Assembly: GCA_025642075.2 (NCBI GenBank)
Contig: JAODUO010000625.1
Coordinates: 168,501-232,500, forward strand
Length of the DNA stretch: 64,000 nt
Origin: Ridgeia piscesae
Taxonomy: Eukaryota; Annelida; Polychaeta; Sabellida; Siboglinidae
Reading direction: 5' to 3'
The notes beneath the pieces are model-generated. The model ran no database searches, was not told the DNA's origin, and saw only the letters and a program-made list of their open reading frames with translations. Numbering within the stretch: position 1 is the first letter of the stretch; each line of letters opens with the position of its first letter. Both the position numbers and the translations under genes were made by a program. This document shows, one piece after another, positions 53,885-64,000 of the stretch.

Positions 53885-54780
53885 ATAGACAAGGGCCGTG
53901 CGCTTTTGCGGGGTCGCAGTGGCCGTTACGTATTCGGTGCGTCGTCTTTTGAACCGGTCTTGTCAATTACAGCAATCATAGAAATATATGCATGAGAAAC
54001 GTACTAAATAGGTTGATGTTGCAATTTTACGTATGCTGTATTCCTTCACAAATATCAAAAATTTACAATAAAATGACAACCGGGATATCATTTTCTAAAA
54101 AGAAGGAAATGAATGTAGGCCTGGTAGAAATCATTTAGCCAAGACTAATATATATTATATCTAAACCTGAATTATGATTGTAAATGACACACTCATTTGA
54201 CATGGAGAACTTCGGTTTGGTGGCATTTTAAATGACCACCAGTCAACAACAAAAATGGGTTTCCCAACGCTTAGACACCTTCAAATGAAGGTTGACCACA
54301 CTGGACGTTTAGGTAATACGCATTTTTAAACACGTTTGTGTACTTTTATGCCCTTGCTACAGAGTGGGATTGTGCACTTGATTGGAAGATGGCGAAGAGG
54401 AATAAAAAGAAGAAGAAGAAGAAGAACAGGGAACATGTGATAAACAACATTTCTGACAGGTCAAATCTTTGCTATCAAATTACACCAATATAAATATTTT
54501 GGACCACTGGCTATTACGTAAGATCCGGTCTCGTGTCATAAAAAGTGTCACAACTCCTGCTAGGCGCGTTAGTGTCTTGCGGTCTACCAGGGAAAACTGT
54601 CGTCCATTTGTTCAGTGTCTATTTTTGGCATGTCACCTAAAGATTATATTATACAAAATAAAATTATCACCCGCCGGGCTTTAGAGGTGGTAGTATTCCG
54701 TAAACACCGCTACATCTCCGTGGGAGATTCTGTTCTTTATGGTTTATCACCAAATTGCAAATCATCGCGACAACCGCACT
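53885..54780. other. Intergenic stretch
   Basis: No gene recognised. The sequence GATGGCGAAGAGGAATAAAA near 54,388, with an AAG run after it, is closely repeated at about 55,088, hinting at an old duplication. Confidence 0.4.
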
Positions 54781-54784
54781 CCTT

Positions 54785-54814
54785 ATAATAATAATAATGA
54801 TAATAATAATAATG

Positions 54815-54892
<78 letters not shown>

Positions 54893-55065
54893 TAATAATA
54901 ATATAATATAATAATAAATAAATAACAGTAACAATAACAATAACAATAACAATAACAATAACAATAACAATAACAATAACAATAACAATAACAATAACAA
55001 TAACAATAACAATAACAATAACAAAACAATAATAATAATAACAATAATAATAATAATAAACATTA
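54785..55065. repeat. (TAA)n and (AATAAC)n microsatellites
   Basis: A trinucleotide tract of about 130 bp is followed by a hexamer AATAAC tract of about 110 bp. The hexamer looks like a mutated double trinucleotide that then expanded. Confidence 0.97.
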
Positions 55066-55151
55066 TTTATTCACGATAACTTTATAAAGATGGCGAGGAG
55101 GAATAAAAGGGCAATGATGTATGACAAGTGTTCCCAATATCCAAATGCCGC

Positions 55152-55463
55152 TGTGGTGGTCCCAGATTCGCTTTTATCTGTTCTGACGCGCTCTGACGTA
55201 GTGGCAACGGCATACGTCATGCCCGGGCCGAGATTCGACTAAATAACACAACACGTTCGAATGAGTGAAAATGATCACATAAGTTAATCCATTTTTATTT
55301 AAGATGTGCGTGATAACAATATTATTTCAATACTTGATGTATTACTAACGGAAACTGCGTTAGTAACAAAGGCGAATCATGACTCGATACGAATCTGGGA
55401 CCGCTACCGTCGCAGTCCCAGATTCGTACGAATCCTGGACTGGTCGAATCTGGGACCACCACA
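55152..55463. mobile_element. Small inverted-repeat element (MITE-like), 312 bp
   Basis: A perfect 19-bp terminal inverted repeat, TGTGGTGGTCCCAGATTCG at 55,152-55,170, matches its reverse complement at 55,445-55,463. An internal hairpin uses the same core: ACGAATCTGGGAC at 55,389-55,401 against GTCCCAGATTCGT at 55,415-55,427. No target duplication is obvious. Confidence 0.65.
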
Positions 55464-55537
55464 CCTACTGACGTGGCCATACGCCCTTGTCTCGTACCAT
55501 GCTTGTACAGGCCTACTAGGCTCGGTTATACAGGCTC

Positions 55538-55835
55538 CGTGAGGTGGCAGCACTTTTAACAGAAAAATAAGTAAATATTCAAATTTACAGTTGTTTATAA
55601 AATAAGAATTACGGCAGGATTAACCAAGGTATGCAGTTTTGTTTAGCATCATACGGTTAACGTACAAATTAAATAAGGATATATTTTTATCAAATAATGC
55701 TGTATTATAAAAACTATTAAAAATTAAACTTATATTAACACAAAATAAATAGAAATACAAATTTGCAGTTGTTTATAATAATATAAATTACGGCAGGATT
55801 AACCAGTGTCCGTGAGGTGGCAGCATTATATAGAT
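55538..55835. repeat. Two diverged copies of a segment ending in ATTACGGCAGGATTAACCA
   Basis: AATTTRCAGTTGTTTATAA...ATTACGGCAGGATTAACCA occurs at about 55,583-55,627 and 55,757-55,803, and CCGTGAGGTGGCAGCA occurs at about 55,540 and 55,811. Confidence 0.7.
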
Positions 55836-56256
55836 CATGCGGATAAATATTTAAAAGCCGGCAGAATCACCAGACTGTCTTCTCGGCGTAGTTCCGCAGC
55901 CGCCCGACAGTCGGTTAAGCGAGACTAAGGCCTACTTAAAGGGCAAAAAAGGCAATGGTTTGGTGTTATGCACTTAGACGAGTTTACACAAACTAACCAT
56001 TTGCATCTACAATAAATGTTTTCGCATTAGTAGTTTCCTCAGAAAGTGGTGTTAAAGTGGGCAAGTCTAGCTAAATCATCGACAGCATGAACAGGCCCAT
56101 CTTGTTCGATACAACCAATCAAAATCCAGCTTCTATCTGCATTTTGGAAAAGTAATACGTCACGGTGTCGTCTGTTGGTTCAGCTGTCACAACAGAGAGC
56201 CAAGCGGTTCGTTAAAAGTGTCTTACGTCGATTTACAACGAAATCGCGACAGCAAT

Positions 56257-56311
56257 ATGCCACACTGTTCATCATACGCTTGTAGTAACAGTACAGTGAA
56301 AGACAGTATCA
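56257..56311 (+). CDS. Possible first exon of a THAP-domain gene
   Basis: ATG opens MPHCSSYACSNSTVKDSI, followed by a good donor, GTAAGA. MPxCxxxxCSN is the start of a THAP zinc-binding domain, and THAP genes often have this first exon with an intron just after. I found no downstream exon in the window, because a LINE lies directly behind. It may be a remnant or an isolated first exon. Confidence 0.45.
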
Positions 56312-56472
56312 GTAAGATGTCTTCTTGTTAACCTTTGCATGCGCGAGGTAAGATGGATGGCTGAGCGAACCGCTTACTAATAACCTTTTTTCCTGCCTTA
56401 AACCCACGACCAGATTACCTCAACACATCATCACGTTGCCTTCAAAATGTTAGAAATTCAAACAAAACCCTG

Positions 56473-59400
56473 ATGAATATAAACAGATATCCCAAACCAC
56501 CAATTCCAATTTTTTTGTACCCTTCGAAACTCCCGCCAAAATTACGACATAGACCAACCATTCATAGCACAAACAAAACAGTCTCAATCACGACATACAG
56601 AACCCACTTGCAACATAAACAACCAACAAGAAGAATGGCATCGTTCCAAGCCCCGCTTGTATTCCTTGGCATAGCAATCATACTTAGACTGTCCCAGTCA
56701 CCAATATCCACATACAACACTGAAGAAATTACCAAAGACGTCACATTCTTAAAACATTCTCTTCTTTCGATCACCCACAGACAGCTTCGTTATGCAACAC
56801 GACCAGGCAAATTCACCGGACTCTATATAGGCATGCTCTTGTTGGCACTGGCAAATGACACCCCAACAAACCCAGGCCCAATCAAATTCCCTTGTGGTAC
56901 ATGCAATAAACCTGTAGCATCCAACCAAAAAGCCACATGCTGCGACTCATGTAACACATGGTTTCACACAAAATATCCAACAAAATATATTCTTGTATGA
57001 ATAAAACCAATATGGAAAATGTCTCCTGGTACTGCCCTGGGTGTGGCCTGCCAAACCTATCTAGCATTTTCTTTGACCCACCCTACGACACTGACTGTGA
57101 CAGCAACAGATTCTCCTCCTCTGACAATGACTCAAACTCCCTCCGCTTTAGTTCAGTCTCCAGCTACGGAAGCCCTATAGCACACTCCTCCCCTTGCACA
57201 ACCCAACCTGAGCCCTCCTTGAGAGAAAAGATCAAAGTTCGGAACAAAAACAACAACTTAAGAGCCATTGTTATAAACTTTCAGAGCCTAAAAAACAAAA
57301 AACCTGACCTTCAACTGACAATAGACAATACCAACCCTGATATTATTTTTGGATGTGAAAAAATGGCTACACAAGAAAATTGACACCTTAGAAATCCTAC
57401 CCAAAAATTACACAGTCTACAGAAACGATCGATCCTCCAAGGGTGGAGGAGTACTCCTAGCAATAAAAAAACTACATTAATTCTTCCATCCAAGCCGACC
57501 TAGACACTGACGCAGAACTTATTTGGGCAAAAAGTAAAGCAAAAAACAACCCAGATCTTTACATCTGCAGTTTCTACCGACCACCAACCGACGAGACAGG
57601 ACTGACCCATCTAAGACACTCAATAAGCAGAATCAGCCAAAATGGAAAACACAATATATGGATAGCTGGTGACTTTAACTGTCCCAAGATTAATTGGACC
57701 TCCCTAACCTGCCCAGAAAATGATAAAACATCCACTAATTTATAGACCTGACTAAAGACTTCCACCTTCACCAATCTGTACGGGAACCTACTAGAGGCAA
57801 AAACATCCTAGAACTTTTCCTCACTACAAACCCCTCCCTCATAGAAAGCACACATAGCATACCAGGCATCAGTGACCATGACAGTATCCCCTTATTAAAC
57901 ATCAATATAAACCTGCCCAGGAATATCCCCCCTCCCTACAAAGTTTTCAAGTACCACAAGGCAGAATGGAAACACATTGATCAAGAACTCCAGGACCTAG
58001 GAAACAAAATTCAAAACCAAGCCCCACTCACTGACTCCCCAGAACCACTTTGGGACCTCTTCAAACACAGCCTCCAGGAAATCATGAACCAATTCATCCC
58101 CTTCAAATATTCTTCCAAACGGTACTCACTCCCCTGGATTAATAAAGACATTAAAAAAATGATAAACAAAAAACAACGACTATACAACAAAGCAAAGAAA
58201 TACCAAAGAGAAAATGACTGGACCCAAAAGAAGATCCAACAGAATACTGGAAATATCTCGCACATATAATCGATCCAGAACAAGACAAAGAAAAAAATCC
58301 TTTTGGCACTACATAAAATCACTCAATAAAGACACAACACGAATCTCCCCACTAAAAGACAAAGGCATCCTTCACACAGACAGCAAATCCAAAGCAGATA
58401 TCCTCTCAAACCAATTCCAGTCTGTATTCACCAATGAAAACCTAACCAACCTCCCCCAGCTCCCCAACCAAAACCGATCCTCACAAATGCCCCCAATCCA
58501 TATCACAGTGAGTGGCATTGAAAAATTACTTAAAGAATTAAAACCAAATAAAGCCCAAGGCCCAGATAACATTCCTGCCAGAATCCTGAAAGAAATGGCC
58601 TCTAAAATAGCTCCCATCCTGACAATCATATTCCAGAAATCAATAAACTCCGGAACTCCCCCTTCAGACTGGTTGAAAGCACATATAGTCCCTATCTACA
58701 AAAGAATGACAGAACCATCGCCTCAAACTATCGACCAATCTCCCTCACCAGTATACCATGCAAAATTCTTGAACATATCATATCCATATCAATCCATAAA
58801 CATCTTGAAAACACAATATTCTCACTGATCGACAACACGGCTTCAGATCTAGGCGTTCCTGTGATACTTCACTGCTCACAACTATCCATGACCTGACTAG
58901 CACCCTGGAAAAAAATCACCAAATTGACCTTCTACTACTAGATTTCTCTAAGGCTTTTGACACTGTCCCCCATAATCGACTCCTCCACAAATTAGACCAC
59001 TACGGAATTAGAGCCAGCACCCACCTTTGGATAAAAAAATTCTTACCAATAGAACTCAAGAAGTGCTGGTAGAAGGGTGCAAGTCGGGTCAGGTACACGT
59101 GAGCTCTGGAGTCCCACAGGGTACTGTTCTTGGCCCCCTCCTCTTCCTTCTCTATATAAATGACATGCCCACCCACATATCTCCAGGAACCTCCCTCAAA
59201 CTTTTCGCCGATGACGCAATGCTCTACCGAAAAATCAATAATCACACCGACCAAGACAACCTACAGCACGACCTTGACAGACTAATCGACTGGGCACAAT
59301 CTTGGCAAATGACTTTCAACCCCTCCAAATGCGAAATAATGCACATCACTAGATCGAAATCACCCATAGATAACCCATACATAATACATAACGAAACACT

Positions 59401-60290
59401 CAGAGCAGTACCAGAAGCAACACACCTTGGCATAGACATATCAAATAACCTCTCCTGGAACCCACACATCAACAAGATAGTCAATAAGGCAAATAGCAAA
59501 CTTGGATTCATTAAAAGAAACTAAAATCTATTCCCCAGTCCATCAAGACCTATGCCTATTGGGGTCTGGTCCGCCCACACCTCGAGTACTGCTGCCCGGT
59601 GTGGGACCCATATACCACCGAAACATCAACCATCTAGAGGGGCTCCAGCACCGGGCAGCAAGATTTGTGGTCCATAATTACAGCTGGGAAACATCTGGAT
59701 CCACCTTGGCCTCTGCCCTCTCTTGGCCAACACTAGAACAGAGGAGGGCTGAGGCCAGACTTACCACCATGTATAAAATAACAAACAATCTCTTAGACAT
59801 CAATCCCAACCAATACCTCATGCCCGGACACAGCCAAACAAGATCCAACCACCCACACAAATACAGACAAATATCAACCTCCCACAACTACTACAAATAC
59901 AGTTTTTTCCACAAACAATAGCCCAGTGGAACAGACTTCCTTCTAGTGTATTTGCCCACAACAGTCTCGACACCTTTAAGGGTGCATTGCAGGACATTAA
60001 CCTGACAATTGCACCCTTCAGGCACCTCCAATAACCAATATACACCACCACCCCGTCCCCCTCCACACCCCATCCCTACCACACCCCCACCCTTGATTTG
60101 TACTTTTCCCCACCCACCCCACCCTAATCCCATATTCCCAAGCACAAATACTCTTATTCCACTTCCAGATAATATGAAGCCAGCCATCCTGAAACCGAGC
60201 AACCATACTAGTGCGTGATGCCCCAGTAGGGGTTTTGCACTACAACATAACAGAAAAACCTTTGAATCGAGCAGAACTGAAACAGTGGTT
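56473..60290 (+). mobile_element. Degenerate LINE (CR1/Jockey group) with zinc finger, endonuclease and reverse transcriptase
   Basis: In several frames, in order: NPGP then a PHD-like finger (CGTCNKP...CCDSCNTWFH, 56,860-57,050); an APE-type endonuclease start (NLRAIVINFQSLKNK, about 57,260) and its later strands to about 58,000; an RT N-terminal region (NKAQGPDNIPARILKEM, about 58,545) and palm (LDFSKAFDTVPHNR, then SSGVPQGTVLGPLL and KLFADDAMLYR, 58,930-59,230); and a C-terminal domain (GLQHRAARFVVHNYSW, about 59,640) to about 60,000. At least six frameshifts or stops make it inactive. A C-rich 3' UTR leads to the hexamer array. Confidence 0.9.
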
Positions 60291-60298
60291 CAGTGGAT

Positions 60299-60915
<617 letters not shown>

Positions 60916-62054
60916 GAGTCACGGACACAGTGCGGATGCTAGACGACCCGATTTGATTGACCTAACCACGAAAACGACCACCAACAGCCGCCAAACTTCT
61001 CCTCACATATCTTACATACAAATGCATACACTATGTTATAAAATAAAATCTCTTGCGTTCCTCTAAGTTCTAACGAAGAAAATTCACAAAACAAACGCGC
61101 AGTTCTCGAGTACAACTTCTTCGGCCGCCCAGCGGTACCGTAAAATCGCTATAAAAGTTAGCTTTACACAAAATACCGCTAGACGGTACCTTTCTGCGTG
61201 CGAATATATATAAATGTTACTTAATGCACTCGCACGGGCCAAATAGTTTAATTACTTCATTACATCCATAATTGTTTGTGGCGCTTCACAACAAAATGCT
61301 ATTAAAAATTACAATAAAGAGAAAACTACCCACAGATAATATTTAAAAATAATTAATTAAATACATATCTCTATATAATTAAAAGTGACCTATCAGTCAT
61401 AAATAAACATACAAATTCCATGACAACAATTGTGATAAATGAATGTGAAGGTATGGTTAATAGTAATAATTAATTAAAATAGTAAAATAAGTACGACGTA
61501 ACAATACTTTTCATTCAGCACATACACAACCATTATGTATAAGAAAATATTACTGAAGCTATTTGTTCTGCCTATGAATGATATTTCCACCACCAGATAT
61601 GTAATAATAATAAGTTTTTTGGACAAGACACTTTATTAATTATCGAAACAATAAATCACAAAAATTTAAACAGGAATATGAATATATGGGAAATATATGG
61701 TGGTAGAAAAAGAAGGTTTTGGTGCATTTAAAAATAGTAATATTAATATGTTACTGTTTTAGTTATTATTGTTAAGACATCGCTTATGTAATATAAGCTT
61801 ACATGCTCGCAGTACACGTGGGATGTTTATAGAAATATTTATAAAATAAACGATTTGACATCATTTTATGACTAATAGGCAATTTTAGATAATTATGCAG
61901 ACACTTGTATTTTATATTTAAAAATAAATATTACCTGTGGGTAGCATTCTTCTTACTGCATGTACTTTAATAACAGTATGTTGTGAAGCACCACAAACAG
62001 TTATGGATTTGGCGCTGTATAAAATATACTATTAAAAATATATAATTTTATATT

Positions 62055-62140
62055 AAATTGTTACTTTTTATCAACTCTGTTAGGCCCATATTACCAAACC
62101 GTTGCCTTTGTTTGCCGTTTAAAATGTTCTGCAGACCATA
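62055..62140 (+). repeat. Direct repeat, copy 1
   Basis: ATTGTTACTTTTTATCAACT and following 60 bases match 62,873-62,960 at about 70-75%. Copy 1 is inside the foldback element and copy 2 just outside it. Confidence 0.65.
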
Positions 62141-62373
62141 GTGATAATTATTATTATATTATAATTAATTAAACTAATTCGCGCGTGCGAATGCAGTAAG
62201 GTTTATAAACATTCGCGCTCACAAATGCGCCATCTAGCGGTATTTTGAGTAAAGCTAACTTATAGCGAGTTTACGGTAGTCGAAGTTGTCGAGTTGCCGT
62301 CCGTCAAGATTTGCGCGTTTCTTTGTGAATTTTCGTCGTTAGAGGAATACAAGTGTTTTTTTGTAATGTAGTG

Positions 62374-62652
<279 letters not shown>

Positions 62653-62872
62653 AATGTGAGGACAAGTTTGGCGGCTGTTGGCGGTCGTTTTCATGGTTAG
62701 GTCAGAAAGTAACATAAAAATAATAATACGCATGCACAGTTCACGCCGTCCAAGACGACTTAACTACGTCATTTTGTTTCTAAAATGGCGTAGTCTATAG
62801 ACTTTCCATGGCTACATGTTCTACATTTTTTTCCTGGTAAACCACTGACGTTACAAATATGAAAGTTATTGG

Positions 62873-62960
62873 AATTTGTTACTTTTTATTAACTCTGTTA
62901 ACCCCATATGATCAAAACATTGACTTTTGTTTCCCTTTAACAATGTTTCACCACGTGGAT
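62873..62960 (+). repeat. Direct repeat, copy 2
   Basis: Starts TTTGTTACTTTTTATTAACT. The same module as 62,055-62,140, suggesting a related element lies to the right of the foldback element. Confidence 0.65.
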
Positions 62961-63590
62961 GGCGGTATATATGTCATAATGGCCGACTTGGTTGCAGCTC
63001 TGAGCGTTCTCCGATTTGGAGAGCGTCCGGACACGATTGCAGAGAAAGGAAACGTTGGCTGACGAGCACGGACCTTTGTTTCAGTATCCATACTTTGCTT
63101 CCGAACATCCGGGTGTCAGGACGGTTGGCGAAAGTAAACATGCTGTTTCTCGTTATTGTGCCTGATACAGCAACCGTCAAACTGTTTGTTTTATATAGCA
63201 TTCGTGAAAAGCCTGGCTGACTACGTGGGCTACGTTATGCGCCATCAAGTCAAGTGTATCGGGAGCCACGAGCTAGTGACAAGCGGGTAGGAAAAGGTAG
63301 ACTGCAGAGTACGTGTCTCTTGGTGTTGACCAGCTGTAGGTTTGTGAACACTCTGAAATTATTCAAGTACTCTCATGCAGTTTGGGCCCGCCAACAAGTA
63401 CATGTACCGTGTCATGGCGTGTCCTCGCACTGACCCCTCATTGGCACCGGACAGCCGCTCTACGCGATACGCAAGTCGCAAACGTAGTTACAGTGGTACT
63501 CTGCCGACATTACTGGCTAGCCCCGCTCATGCTGCTCTCGGTGACTATCACACCAGGCGCATGCGCTATGCTCATCAAGTTTACGTTCCA
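62961..63590. other. Unassigned sequence
   Basis: Higher GC than its surroundings. No protein domain, tRNA or repeat recognised. Confidence 0.4.
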
Positions 63591-63591
63591 C

Positions 63592-63631
63592 CCCCTCTCT
63601 CTCTCTTCACTCACTCACTCACTCACTCACT

Positions 63632-63670
<39 letters not shown>

Positions 63671-63691
63671 ACTCACTCACTCACTCACTCA

Positions 63692-63766
<75 letters not shown>

Positions 63767-63769
63767 CTC

Positions 63770-63811
<42 letters not shown>
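63592..63811. repeat. (CT)n and (CACT)n microsatellite
   Basis: Two rounds of CACT repeats alternate with CT runs, ending in about 45 CT units. The last 190 bases of the window show nothing else. Confidence 0.97.
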
Positions 63812-63812
<1 letters not shown>

Positions 63813-64000
63813 AATTTATTTCAAAATGAATTATCAAATGTCATTAACCTTGAAAATGGAAAATCTCCATATGAATTGCTGAAGTCATGGAAACCAACGA
63901 ACAACCAGACTCCATTATAAACACAATAATGTTCGATTAAATACAGTGGCAATTCATCTCTTTACACTGAATAAGAATAATAATTGTGATATTGCTATTA

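Overview
This window comes from an animal nuclear genome. It is AT-rich and intron-rich, and it is crowded with minisatellites, microsatellites and old transposon copies. The mix of a CR1/Jockey-type LINE, tRNA-derived SINEs of a type common in molluscs, and small hAT- and pogo-like elements suggests a lophotrochozoan, most likely a mollusc. That assignment is inference. There is no sign of bacterial gene organisation.

Positions 1-36,165 hold most of one large gene on the minus strand, read from right to left. I assembled 24 exons by hand. Their splice sites (GT..AG throughout) and reading phases agree at every junction. The product is a receptor tyrosine kinase. Its extracellular part is laid out like a plexin (SEMA, then PSI, PSI and PSI separated by plexin-type spacer segments, then several IPT folds), followed by one membrane helix and a MET/RON-type kinase. 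The gene runs off the left edge: the last exon in the window ends just after the catalytic-loop HRDLAARN. The remaining kinase exons must lie beyond a satellite array of more than 6.4 kb (1-6,460) that fills the next intron. Two introns carry minisatellites that are amplified copies of the gene's own splice junctions, an acceptor at 18.7-22.4 kb and a donor at 14.0-14.4 kb. Another intron contains a partial exon duplication.

Positions 36-41.7 kb separate this gene from its divergent neighbour. This stretch holds a hAT-like element with an 8-bp target duplication and a second hAT-like element nested inside it. It also holds a LINE reverse-transcriptase fragment and, next to gene 2, a palindromic CRE site.

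Positions 41.78-51.52 kb hold a second gene on the plus strand. Eleven small exons give a predicted protein of 390 residues with one membrane helix, coiled-coil stretches and an acidic tail. I do not recognise the family. Its introns contain degenerate LINE and hAT fragments, a 1.3-kb array of 40-bp repeats, a 22-bp array that runs directly into a splice acceptor, and a SINE.

Positions 52-64 kb hold no complete protein gene. They contain a tRNA-Lys(UUU) gene with a 21-nt intron, a possible first exon of a THAP-domain gene, and a small element with inverted repeats. A broken LINE of about 3.8 kb ends in a 0.6-kb hexanucleotide array. Beyond it lies a long foldback element whose right arm has grown a (TG)n microsatellite.
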